From Cyclobacteriaceae bacterium (GTDB lineage Bacteria > Bacteroidota > Bacteroidia > Cytophagales > Cyclobacteriaceae), in contig JAOUKH010000002.1 of NCBI GenBank assembly GCA_029882685.1, positions 1 to 46,315 on the forward strand: a DNA stretch of 46,315 nt. The letters run 5' to 3'. Positions 1-8,016 of this stretch are shown in pieces. How positions within the stretch are numbered: the first letter of the stretch is position 1; every line of letters starts with the position of its first letter. Under the pieces are notes generated by a model. That model was not told where the DNA came from. It did no database searches and saw nothing but the letters and a program-made list of their open reading frames with translations. The translations under genes and the position numbers were made by a program.

Positions 1-425
1 ATAACCATCATATTGGTTTAGATAAAACCATACATTATTACCATTTGGAGAATAATATATGGAGTGTATTAATCAATGCTCCTTGGGCAATAGTTTCCGC
101 ATTATTTCGTCCATTTATATTTGAGGCAGGTAGTATATTACAATTTATGTTAGGCATTGAAAATATGTTTGTTTTAGCAACATTATTATTCTTTCCATTT
201 AGAATAATAAAAAAAGTGAAAGTTGAACTACCAGTTTTATTGACGTGTTTTACTTATATTATTGTTCTATGTATTTTCTTGGCATTGTCTACTCCAAATT
301 TTGGTACTCTTTCAAGGTATCGTATTAGTTTTTTGCCGTTTTTTATAATATTAATTAGCTACAAAAATCCATTGATTGAGAAGTTGGCTAACTTGAAATT
401 AAGAATTGGTATTCGAAAAACGTAA
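1..425 (+). CDS. C-terminal part of a hydrophobic membrane protein (5'-truncated)
   Basis: The reading frame is open from the window edge (first full codon at base 3) to TAA at 423-425, so the real start lies upstream; a TTG at 45 is only an internal codon. The visible ~140 residues hold about three or four hydrophobic segments, around MFVLATLLFFPF, LLTCFTYIIVLCIFLAL and ISFLPFFIILI, ending in a short basic tail. I do not recognise the family from this fragment. The next gene is a sugar-type acyltransferase, so a polysaccharide polymerase, flippase or membrane glycosyltransferase is possible, but this is inference from position only. Confidence 0.6.
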   Translation, partial: NHHIGLDKTIHYYHLENNIWSVLINAPWAIVSALFRPFIFEAGSILQFMLGIENMFVLATLLFFPFRIIKKVKVELPVLLTCFTYIIVLCIFLALSTPNFGTLSRYRISFLPFFIILISYKNPLIEKLANLKLRIGIRKT

Positions 426-460
426 ATATATTTTGTAATTTTGCAGCTCAAATATATCCT

Positions 461-1105
461 ATGGAAAACCCTATAATTATTTTTGGAGCAAATGGCTTAG
501 GAAAAGCAGCAAGAGAAATTTTCGAAAGTCATGGAATAGTGATTTTTGGATTCTTGGATGATGATAAATCTTTACATGGTAAAGAGCTAGGTGAAATATC
601 GATTCTAGGGAGTACTACTGATGATGGATATTTGAAATATATAGGTAAAAAATGTCAAGCATTTGTAGCGGAAGATAATAATACAGCTCGAAAATCGATG
701 GTGAAAATGTTAAATGATCGCAGGAAAGTAATGCCTGTGAACGCCATACATAGCCAAGCAAATATTGCACCTTCAGCACATATTGGTCATGGTAATTTTA
801 TTAATACAGGAGTTACAGTTGGTGCCAATGCAAAAATTTCTAGTCATTGTCTTTTACATTCTAATTCAGTAATAGATTATGATGCAGATTTGGGTGACTA
901 CGTTCAAATAGGTGCGGGTTCAATAATTAATAGTGGGGTAAAAATTGAAGACGAAGCGTTTATAGGTTCTGGTGTAACTGTAGTTTCTGGAATAACAATT
1001 GGTAAAGGTGCCAGAGTTGGGGCAGGATCAGTAGTTATTGCTGATGTAACAAAAGGTGAAACAGTATTTGGTAATCCAGCTCAACCTTTAAAGAGTAATA
1101 CTTAG
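461..1105 (+). CDS. NeuD/PglD-like sugar O/N-acyltransferase
   Basis: 214 residues with the two-part structure of the NeuD/PglD/VioB acyltransferases. The N-terminus carries a nucleotide-fold segment (IIIFGANGLGKAAREIFE, then a GFLDDD turn). The rest, from about residue 90, is a left-handed beta-helix of hexapeptide repeats (IAPSAHIGHGNFINTG, VQIGAGSIINSG, AFIGSGVTVVSG, ARVGAGSVV). Family members transfer acetyl or similar groups to amino sugars in surface glycan or sialic-acid-like pathways. The fold is clear, but the donor and acceptor cannot be read. It follows the truncated membrane protein by 35 nt, which fits a glycan locus extending to the left. A TAATTTTG at 436-443 resembles a Bacteroidota -7 box, but no TTTG lies at the right distance upstream. 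Confidence 0.85.
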   Translation: MENPIIIFGANGLGKAAREIFESHGIVIFGFLDDDKSLHGKELGEISILGSTTDDGYLKYIGKKCQAFVAEDNNTARKSMVKMLNDRRKVMPVNAIHSQANIAPSAHIGHGNFINTGVTVGANAKISSHCLLHSNSVIDYDADLGDYVQIGAGSIINSGVKIEDEAFIGSGVTVVSGITIGKGARVGAGSVVIADVTKGETVFGNPAQPLKSNT

Positions 1106-1143
1106 TAAATCAAACTAACATCCTGATTAAAATAGGAGCAGGT

Positions 1144-2105
1144 ATGAAAAATTATAATGTTTTACTTTATTACTGCTATTCGCAGATTGAAGACCCTGAA
1201 AAGTACAGAGAAGAACACCATCTATTTTGTTTAGAAAATAATATTCGAGGACGAATTATTATTGCTTCCGAAGGGCTTAATGGAACTGTATCAGGATTGA
1301 AGGAAGACTGTGAAAAGTACATGGCATATGTAAAGAACGATCCTCGATTTGAAAAATTAGAATTTAAAGTAGAGGAGTACGATAAACATGGATTTGAAAA
1401 ACTTCATGTGCGAGTAAAATCTGAAATTGTTCGTTCGGGATTTAGTTATATAGATCCTACTAAAAAAACTGGTAAATATTTAGAGCCTGATGAATTCAAA
1501 TCTATTAAAGATGATGAAGATGTTGTGATTCTAGATTGCAGATCGGACTATGAACATAAACTAGGGAAGTTTAAAAATGCAGTTACGTTGGATATAAATA
1601 ACTTCCGAGATATTCCCGACCATATTGAAGAGCTAAAAGAAAAATATAAAGGTAAAAAAATACTAACTTATTGCACTGGCGGAATTAAATGTGAAAAAGC
1701 AAGTGCCATTTATTGGATCAAGGGTTTGATAATGTTTATCAACTTCATGGAGGAATAATAAAGTATGGAATTGAGCAAGAGGGGGAAGATTTTGAAGGTA
1801 AGTGTTATGTGTTTGATAATAGAATTGGTGCAGAAGTAAATAAAGTAAACCCTACAGTTATTTCAGAGTGTCATATTTGTCATAATGCATGTGATAGAAT
1901 GGTAAACTGCAGTAATCCTAGTTGTAATATTCACATCCCTATTTGTGAAGCTTGTGGTTGGGAATTGCATGGAGCCTGCTCAGAAGAGTGCCAAACTAAT
2001 CTAAAAAGAAGAGAGTATGATGGTACAGGGTACTATCAAAAAAGCTCTAATGGATATAACCCGTACAAGGGTTTCTATAGAATAAAAAAAGATTTGGTGA
2101 AATGA
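1144..2105 (+). pseudogene. trhO: tRNA uridine(34) hydroxylase (rhodanese family), split by a frameshift
   Basis: Two overlapping frames together encode one TrhO (YceA) protein of about 320 residues; TrhO makes the 5-hydroxyuridine at tRNA position 34. Frame 1 (1144-1758) gives the N-terminal acylphosphatase-like domain and the rhodanese domain with the active-site loop CTGGIKCEKASA, then leaves the family pattern and stops after the unrelated tail IYWIKGLIMFINFMEE. The pattern resumes in the -1 frame from 1713 (LDQGFDNVYQLHGGIIKYG) and continues to 2105 through the Cys-rich end (CHICHNACDRMVNC, CEACGWELHGACSEEC). One extra base near 1707-1714 restores a normal KASAYLLDQGF or KASAIYLDQGF. No canonical -1 slippery heptamer in the correct phase is present. 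Either the gene is broken or the sequence has an indel error. AGGAGCAGG precedes the ATG. Confidence 0.85.
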
Positions 2106-2162
2106 AGAAGGGCTTAAACACCTTTTTGATTATATTACTATTTAAAATCTGATAATAACTAT

Positions 2163-3017
2163 ATGCCTATTTCTGAATCAGATCTAATTATAAATAAAGA
2201 TGGTAGTGTTTATCACTTAAATCTTAAACCTGAGCATTTGTCAGATACTATCATTACTGTAGGTGACCCTAGTAGAGTTTATAGTGTGAGTGAACATTTT
2301 GATCACATTGATTTTGAAATGAATAAACGTGAATTCATCACTCATATAGGCAAATATAAAGGCAAAAAAATAACAGTAATTAGTACAGGGATAGGAACAG
2401 ATAATATCGAGATTTTTTTAAATGAAATTGATGCATTAGCTAATATTAATTTAGAGACGAGAGAAGTTAAATCACGTAGGAAAAAGCTTAAAATTATTAG
2501 AATAGGTACATCAGGAGCATTACAGGAAGATATTCCTTTGGGGAGTCATTTAGTGTCAGACTATGCAGTAGGGTTTGACACATTAATGTATTTTTATAAT
2601 CTGACACAGAGCAAATATGAAAGAGAAATTGCTGAGGAAATAAAAGAATGTACGGGAATAGGGTTTACCCCTTATGTTGTAAGAGGGTCTCAGAAGTTAA
2701 AAGATCAATACGGTGAAGGAATGCTTGTAGGAAATACAATCACTTGCCCTGGATTTTATGCACCTCAAGGGCGTAAATTACGTCTTGAATTAAAACACCC
2801 AAAACTGATTGAAAATCTTAATTATTATCATAAAGATAATTTTTGGATCACTAACTTTGAAATGGAAACTGCGGGATATTATGCCTTAGCAAAGCTAATG
2901 GGACACGAAATGCTAAGTATAAATGCCATTATAGCTAATAGAGTAAAGAATAAATTTTCGAAATCGGTTAACAAAATAGTAGACGCTTTAATTGTGAAAG
3001 TATTAGATAGAATATAA
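2163..3017 (+). CDS. Nucleoside phosphorylase (uridine/purine phosphorylase family)
   Basis: 284 residues of the PNP/UDP phosphorylase family 1, which cleaves nucleosides with phosphate to a base and ribose-1-phosphate in cytosolic salvage. The N-terminal phosphate loop TVGDPSRV, the central strand IRIGTSGALQEDIPLGSHLVSDYAVGFD written in part here as RIGTSGAL, and the substrate-binding FEMETAGYYALA near the C-terminus are all visible. The E-MET pattern is as in uridine phosphorylases, but base preference cannot be settled from sequence alone. It lies 57 nt after the broken trhO and 34 nt before the M16 peptidase, in the same direction. The start ATG at 2163 gives a normal family length. Confidence 0.88.
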   Translation: MPISESDLIINKDGSVYHLNLKPEHLSDTIITVGDPSRVYSVSEHFDHIDFEMNKREFITHIGKYKGKKITVISTGIGTDNIEIFLNEIDALANINLETREVKSRRKKLKIIRIGTSGALQEDIPLGSHLVSDYAVGFDTLMYFYNLTQSKYEREIAEEIKECTGIGFTPYVVRGSQKLKDQYGEGMLVGNTITCPGFYAPQGRKLRLELKHPKLIENLNYYHKDNFWITNFEMETAGYYALAKLMGHEMLSINAIIANRVKNKFSKSVNKIVDALIVKVLDRI

Positions 3018-3051
3018 AGGGAATTACTTTTTCGTTGATATAATAAATAAC

Positions 3052-4284
3052 ATGGAGGATTACGAGGTTTATACGTTATCAAATGGTATCAGAGTAATTC
3101 ATAAGCAAGTCACTCATACTAAAATTGTTCATTGTGGATTTGTATTGGATGTTGGTAGCCGTGATGAAAATATCCACAATCAGGGCATAGCCCATTTCTG
3201 GGAACATATGGTTTTTAAAGGAACTAACAGGCGAAAAGCTTATCATATAATGAATAGGCTTGAAATGCATGGTGGGGAATTAAATGCTTATACCACTAAA
3301 GAAAAAATTACTTTTTATGCTTCTGTGCTACAAGAGCATTTTGAGAAGGCATTTGATTTATTAACTGATATTACTTTTGATTCTATTTTTCCAGAAAAAC
3401 AAATTGTCAACGAACGACAGGTAATTCTTGAAGAGATGGCCATGTATAAGGATTCCCCTGATGACGATTTGCAGGATGTGTTTGATAATCTTGTATTTGG
3501 TGACCATCCATTAGGGATGAATATATTAGGAGTAAAAAACACTGTTAATAAATTTAAAAAGGAGGATTTCACCAGGTTTATTGCTCAAAATATAGATACT
3601 GAAAGGATAGTGTTTTCTTGTGTGGGAAATATAACATTTAATAATGTCAAAAAACTTGCTGACAAGTATATTGGTAACCTTCCAAAGGTTACAAGTATTA
3701 GAAATAGAGTTAAGTTTGATAGTTATTTGCCTCAAACAAAAAAAGTTAAGAAACAAGTAATACAATCCTTGTGTGCAATGGGACGACCAGCATACTCTAA
3801 TAATGATGAACGAAGGCTTCCATTTTTCATGTTGGTGAATATACTTGGTGGTCCTAGTATGAATTCTCGATTAAACATGGAACTACGAGAAAAGCATGGT
3901 TTTGTCTATTCTGTAGATGCAAACTATTCTTCTTTTTCCGATACAGGTTTGTTTAGTATATTTTTTGGCACTGATCCTAAACAGATGATGAAAAGCATTA
4001 ATATTGTTAAAAAAGAGCTGAAAAAATTAAGAGAATTACCATTAGGGAATAAGCAAATTCATGTAGCTAAAGAGCAATTAAAAGGACAGTTAGCTATGGC
4101 TGAGGAAAATAATGTTGGTTTAATGTTAGCAATGGGTAAAAGTTTAATTGATAGAGGAAAAATTGATTCACTTGAGGACATTTTCACCCAAATCGATAAA
4201 ATAGATCCAATAAAATTACAAGATATTGCCAATGAAATGTATGACGATAATTTGTTTAGTTATCTAACCTATACTCCTGATTAA
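3052..4284 (+). CDS. M16 family zinc metalloprotease (insulinase/MPP-like)
   Basis: 410 residues, the size of a single-chain half-clamshell M16B/processing-peptidase-like enzyme. The inverted zinc motif HxxEH is intact as HFWEH near residue 48, and the third ligand Glu falls in NERQVILEEM about 75 residues later. The C-terminal domain has the usual R/Y signature region (MNSRLNMELREKHGFVYSV). No signal peptide is evident, so it may be cytosolic or exported by another route. It is followed after 3 nt by the O-methyltransferase, and that gene overlaps the lytic transglycosylase, so the three are probably co-transcribed. Substrate unknown. Confidence 0.93.
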   Translation: MEDYEVYTLSNGIRVIHKQVTHTKIVHCGFVLDVGSRDENIHNQGIAHFWEHMVFKGTNRRKAYHIMNRLEMHGGELNAYTTKEKITFYASVLQEHFEKAFDLLTDITFDSIFPEKQIVNERQVILEEMAMYKDSPDDDLQDVFDNLVFGDHPLGMNILGVKNTVNKFKKEDFTRFIAQNIDTERIVFSCVGNITFNNVKKLADKYIGNLPKVTSIRNRVKFDSYLPQTKKVKKQVIQSLCAMGRPAYSNNDERRLPFFMLVNILGGPSMNSRLNMELREKHGFVYSVDANYSSFSDTGLFSIFFGTDPKQMMKSINIVKKELKKLRELPLGNKQIHVAKEQLKGQLAMAEENNVGLMLAMGKSLIDRGKIDSLEDIFTQIDKIDPIKLQDIANEMYDDNLFSYLTYTPD

Positions 4285-4287
4285 TTT

Positions 4288-4932
4288 ATGGATTTTCTTG
4301 ATAAAGATTTAGTAGCATATATCGAAAGTCATACAGAAAATGCTCCAGAACTATTGTCATTATTAGATAGAGAAACTTATGCTAATATATATATGCCCCG
4401 TATGCTGTCAGGACATTTGCAGGGAAGAATTTTGGCAATGATAGCGAATATGGTTAGACCAAAAACTATTTTAGAAATAGGTACTTTTACAGGTTACTCA
4501 GCAATTGCATTAGCAGAAGGACTAGAAGAAAATGGTAAAATAATTACTATAGACATCAACGAAGAGCTTGAAGATATAGTAAGAAGTTATATTGCTAAGG
4601 CAAATCTGGAAAATGTAATTGACTATAGAGTAGGGAATGCAATAAACATTATCCCTGAAATTGATGATGAATTAGATTTAGTATTTATTGATGCTGATAA
4701 AAGTAATTATTCTAATTATTTTGACTTGGTATTTGATAAGGTGAAAAAGGGTGGTTTTATAATTGCAGACAATGTGCTTTGGAGTGGAAAGGTTTTAGAA
4801 AAAAATAGAAAAAAAATTGATAAAGATACTTCTTCAATTCTTAAATTTAATAAAAAAGTGCACGAGGATGTAAGAGTAGAAAATGTACTATTCCCAGTGA
4901 GGGATGGGTTGATGGTATTAAGAAAAAAATAA
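4288..4932 (+). CDS. SAM-dependent O-methyltransferase (caffeoyl-CoA OMT-like family)
   Basis: 214 residues of O-methyltransferase family 3. The SAM-binding motif I is ILEIGTFTGYSAIALAEGL, followed by ITIDINEE (motif II acid) and the metal/catalytic region LDLVFIDADKSNYSNYFD and FIIADNVLWSGKV. The family methylates small catechol-like or other hydroxyl substrates with divalent metal; the bacterial substrate is usually unknown. It sits 3 nt after the M16 peptidase, and its TAA overlaps the ATG of the next gene by one base (TAATG), so translational coupling is likely. Confidence 0.93.
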   Translation: MDFLDKDLVAYIESHTENAPELLSLLDRETYANIYMPRMLSGHLQGRILAMIANMVRPKTILEIGTFTGYSAIALAEGLEENGKIITIDINEELEDIVRSYIAKANLENVIDYRVGNAINIIPEIDDELDLVFIDADKSNYSNYFDLVFDKVKKGGFIIADNVLWSGKVLEKNRKKIDKDTSSILKFNKKVHEDVRVENVLFPVRDGLMVLRKK

Positions 4933-6815
4933 TGTTAAGAACACTTTTAACTATAGTTGGTTTAGCACTTTGTGAATTAGTTTATTCACAAAGTTCAGTT
5001 CAAGTACCATCTAGAATGACTTTTGCAGGAGTTAAACTTAAAATTACTGAAAAAGGTCGTGAAGCTATTCAAGAAGAAGTTGATAAAATTACCCGAAGTC
5101 CAAAATATTTTAATGCAAAAGTAGTAAAAGCGGATATTCACTTCCCACTAATTGAGCAAGCATTTATCGAAGAGGGTGTTTCTACAGATTTTAAATACCT
5201 TTCCTTGCAAGAGAGTGCCTTAATTCCCGATGCAGTTTCAACTTCTAATGCTGTAGGTTATTGGCAGTTTAAAGATTTTACAGCTATTCAGATGGGTCTT
5301 CGGGTTGATAAATTTATTGATGAACGTATGAATATTTATGCATCATCACGAGCTGCAGCTCGATATATGAAAAAAAATAATGAATATTTCGATAATTGGT
5401 TATTTGCACTCCAAGCATATCAAATGGGAGCAGGTGCAGCATTAGAGGTTATTGATGAAAAAAAGTATGGAACAAATTCGATTACTATTACGGAAAAGAC
5501 TTACTGGTATGTTCGTACTTTTCTTGCACACAAAATAGCTTATGAAGGAGTAATTGGTAAAAAAACGCCTTCTCCCGAATTAGTAGTATATAAATCGGGA
5601 AAGGGTAAAACGCTTTCAGAAATTGCTAAAGAAACCAACCTAGACTTAGAAGAATTGGAGTTATACAATAAATGGTTGAGGAAAGGTAAAATTCCTTCCG
5701 ACAAACAGTATGCTGTCATTTTACCAAGTGGAAGATTAACAAAACTAGATTTGGTATCAAGCACTGAAAGAAGCACAAATAATATTGTGAGAAAAATGCC
5801 AGACTTTGATATGGTTCAGTCAAATAAATTTCCAGAAATAGATAAAAATAGACGTTATGTTTCACATCCAAATTGGCTGAAAATTAATGGAATACCAGGC
5901 GTACTTGCTACCGAAAGAGAAGCCATAAGTGATTTGGCTGCTAAAGGAAATTTAGATATAGGAAAATTTTTAAAGTTCAATGATATTTCGATTGATCATC
6001 ATGTTAAGAAAGGACAGGTTTATTATTTTAAGAGGAAGCATAGTAAAGCTGGGTTATACTATCATGTAGTTCAGGAAAATGAAAAATTATGGAGTATTTC
6101 ACAAAAATATGGAATTCGATTAAACACATTATTGACTAAAAATCGAATAAGAAAAATTGAAAATATAAAGCAAGGAAGGGTTTTGTGGCTAAGACATATT
6201 CGACCTGCTAATGTACCTATTGAATATAGAGAGGTAAAGAAGAAATCTGCAATGTTAGTCGTAGATTTACCACTAAATATTAAAAGCAAAGAAACTCAAA
6301 ATTCTGTTGAAGAAAATGGTAATGAACAAGATAATCTATTAAAAAATCCTTCTTTTAAACAAGATTCTACTAAAAATAGTAGCAAAAATATTGAAATTAA
6401 GAATACTGACCCTATAGAAGTAACTTCACCTCCAGAATTTAAGAAAACTATTATTGTAAAGCATGAAGTAAAGGCAGGAGAAACACTTTATGGTATTTCA
6501 AGAATGTATAATGTGAATGTTATGGATGTTGTGAAATGGAATGAACTTAATTTAACAGAAGATATTAATGCGGGACAATTTTTAATGGTACACACTACTA
6601 TAAATGATAATGCACAAGCAATTTCTGATGAAGGTGATATGTCAACAGGTAATGAAGAACTAAAATATGTAGTTAAAACAGGTGACACTATGTATAAAAT
6701 AGCTAGAGAGTACGATGTATTAATTAGTGATCTGTTGCAATGGAACAATAAAATTGATCATAATGTATCTGTTGGTGAAGAACTTATAATAAAAGAAAAG
6801 AAAAAGGGGAAATAA
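4932..6815 (+). CDS. Membrane-bound lytic transglycosylase with LysM repeats (MltD-like)
   Basis: 627 residues beginning with a signal peptide (MLRTLLTIVGLALCELVYSQ). An SLT transglycosylase domain at roughly residues 60-200 contains the catalytic Glu in LSLQESALIPDA and the family GYWQF motif. LysM peptidoglycan-binding repeats follow: a diverged one near 220-270, then clear ones beginning YYHVVQENEKLWSISQKYG, HEVKAGETLYGISRMYNVN and YVVKTGDTMYKIAREYDV. A low-complexity Asn/Lys/Glu linker separates the second and third. It cleaves murein to 1,6-anhydromuropeptides in the periplasm. The ATG overlaps the stop of the O-methyltransferase, and the next possible ORF starts 2 nt after its stop. Confidence 0.93.
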   Translation: MLRTLLTIVGLALCELVYSQSSVQVPSRMTFAGVKLKITEKGREAIQEEVDKITRSPKYFNAKVVKADIHFPLIEQAFIEEGVSTDFKYLSLQESALIPDAVSTSNAVGYWQFKDFTAIQMGLRVDKFIDERMNIYASSRAAARYMKKNNEYFDNWLFALQAYQMGAGAALEVIDEKKYGTNSITITEKTYWYVRTFLAHKIAYEGVIGKKTPSPELVVYKSGKGKTLSEIAKETNLDLEELELYNKWLRKGKIPSDKQYAVILPSGRLTKLDLVSSTERSTNNIVRKMPDFDMVQSNKFPEIDKNRRYVSHPNWLKINGIPGVLATEREAISDLAAKGNLDIGKFLKFNDISIDHHVKKGQVYYFKRKHSKAGLYYHVVQENEKLWSISQKYGIRLNTLLTKNRIRKIENIKQGRVLWLRHIRPANVPIEYREVKKKSAMLVVDLPLNIKSKETQNSVEENGNEQDNLLKNPSFKQDSTKNSSKNIEIKNTDPIEVTSPPEFKKTIIVKHEVKAGETLYGISRMYNVNVMDVVKWNELNLTEDINAGQFLMVHTTINDNAQAISDEGDMSTGNEELKYVVKTGDTMYKIAREYDVLISDLLQWNNKIDHNVSVGEELIIKEKKKGK

Positions 6816-6817
6816 AA

Positions 6818-6925
6818 ATGGATTCCGATTTCTATTTTTTATCTTTATTAGATATATTAAAGGTAAAGTATAGCTTATCGAAATGGATAGGAATATTTTT
6901 TAAAAAGAGACTTACTGAAATATAA
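6818..6925 (+). CDS. Candidate 35-residue small protein, coupled to the response regulator
   Basis: A short ORF opens with ATG 2 nt after the transglycosylase stop and ends in TAA that overlaps the response regulator ATG by one base (TAATG). It fills the gap exactly. The product starts MDSDFYFLSLLDILK, is rich in Leu, Ile and Phe, carries a basic end (FFKKRLTEI), and could form one amphipathic or membrane-associated helix. AAAAGGGG a few bases upstream could serve as a ribosome site. I recognise no family. The alternative is that it is only a leader keeping ribosomes moving into the regulator gene, or chance. Conservation across relatives would decide. Confidence 0.45.
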   Translation: MDSDFYFLSLLDILKVKYSLSKWIGIFFKKRLTEI

Positions 6926-7326
6926 TGGCAAAAACGATAGATTTAGTAATGTTAGTGGATGATAATGACACTGACAATTTTATAAGCAAGCGAATAATTG
7001 AAATTACAAAATTTGCAAATGAAGTAGAGGTAAAAAACTCAGGTAAAAAGGCACTTGATTATTTAAGGGAAAATGAAAATAATGAAGAGAGGCTTCCTGA
7101 CCTTATTTTTCTTGATATTAACATGCCTATTGTTGATGGTTTTGTGTTTTTGTATGAGTTTGAAAAATTTAATACCCTAATAAAGAACAAATGTAAAGTG
7201 ATCATTCTTTCAAGTTCTGATAATAAAAGAGACATTGATAAAATTGTAAATAACGATCACGTAATTAGGTTCATAACAAAGCCATTAACTGAAAGTGCTC
7301 TTTCTGAAATCAAAATATCTAAATAA
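6925..7326 (+). CDS. Single-domain response regulator (CheY-like receiver)
   Basis: 133 residues, nearly all receiver domain. The acidic pocket (LVDDND, residues 12-13), phosphoacceptor Asp64 in LIFLDINMPIVDG, the switch Ser region ILSSSD and the conserved Lys in FITKPL are all present, so phosphorylation should be possible. There is no output domain. Such stand-alone receivers in Cytophagales usually act as phosphotransfer intermediates or by protein binding; the partner kinase is not in this window. It is last in the plus-strand run and is followed by a strong hairpin. Confidence 0.92.
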   Translation: MAKTIDLVMLVDDNDTDNFISKRIIEITKFANEVEVKNSGKKALDYLRENENNEERLPDLIFLDINMPIVDGFVFLYEFEKFNTLIKNKCKVIILSSSDNKRDIDKIVNNDHVIRFITKPLTESALSEIKISK

Positions 7327-7336
7327 TTTTAACAAT

Positions 7337-7398
7337 ATCAGATTTCAAAAAAAATCCCTGCTCTATCTAAAGAGCAGGGATTTTTTTTGAAATCTGAT
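7337..7398. terminator. Bidirectional terminator with a perfect 28-bp stem
   Basis: Arms 7337-7364 and 7371-7398 are exact reverse complements around the 6-nt loop ATCTAA. The GC-rich core TCCCTGCTCT/AGAGCAGGGA is flanked by A8 and T8 tracts, giving a rho-independent terminator in both directions for the convergent response regulator and lipoprotein genes. Confidence 0.93.
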
Positions 7399-7404
7399 TG
7401 ATCA

Positions 7405-7881
7405 TTAGTTTGTAAAGCTAAACACCCAATCTCCACTAATCGCTTCTGTTCTTCCTCCAAGGTGTGTGCCATCAGTAAAAGTGAAACCCAATGTCATAGT
7501 TGTTTCATCGACTTGGACAGTCATTGGTAGTTCATTCGTACCTCCTGGTTCTCTTAGTAGTTGATTTACATTTGTAGTACCGTCACCGTTTACACCAAAA
7601 GCAAAGCCCCCACTTGTGGGCCATGGTTGTGGACTTCTTGTTAGAGATGATGCAGATGAAGTGTAGTTTAGATTTTCTTGAATTGTTAATGTAAAGCCAG
7701 AGAAATCAGCAGTAACATCTTCGTTATTCAAGGTTACAGAACTGGCAGTCCAAGTTTTAACTAGCAGTGCCTTTTGTGCTTCTTCAGCAGAAGGACCCGG
7801 GGTAGGATCTGGCTTACATCCAATAGTAAATAATATAGCTAGTAATACTATTGCACTTAATAAATAGCTTAATTTTTTCAT
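7405..7881 (-). CDS. Small lipoprotein, lipocalin-like or unassigned family
   Basis: 158 residues. The lipoprotein signal MKKLSYLLSAIVLLAILFTIGC gives Cys22 as the lipidation site, followed by a Pro-rich spacer (KPDPTPGPS). The remainder is Ser/Thr/Gly-rich and beta-strand-like, with KTWTASSVTLNNEDVT reminiscent of the lipocalin-like lipoproteins common in Bacteroidota. It is monocistronic: the shared terminator lies 7 nt beyond its stop, and the upstream gene on the same strand ends 135 nt before its start. It probably faces the periplasm or cell surface. Function unknown. Confidence 0.8.
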   Translation of the reverse strand: MKKLSYLLSAIVLLAILFTIGCKPDPTPGPSAEEAQKALLVKTWTASSVTLNNEDVTADFSGFTLTIQENLNYTSSASSLTRSPQPWPTSGGFAFGVNGDGTTNVNQLLREPGGTNELPMTVQVDETTMTLGFTFTDGTHLGGRTEAISGDWVFSFTN

Positions 7882-8016
7882 CTAATAATTTATTTAAATT
7901 ATAACCTAAAGTAACTATTATTTATTGAGTTTTCAAATTAATTTATTCTATCTAGATATGTTATATATACTTGATTACTATAATTGTAACCCAAAATAGC
8001 AATAAATGACTGATAT

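Noticed and set aside
1680-1715. Programmed -1 ribosomal frameshifting in trhO
   Set aside because: No X-XXY-YYZ heptamer in the zero frame and no obvious stimulatory hairpin just downstream; an indel explains the data more simply.
1713-2105. The 130-residue frame as an independent gene
   Set aside because: It starts with an internal TTG and its sequence is plainly the C-terminal part of TrhO; it is listed as part of the frameshifted gene.
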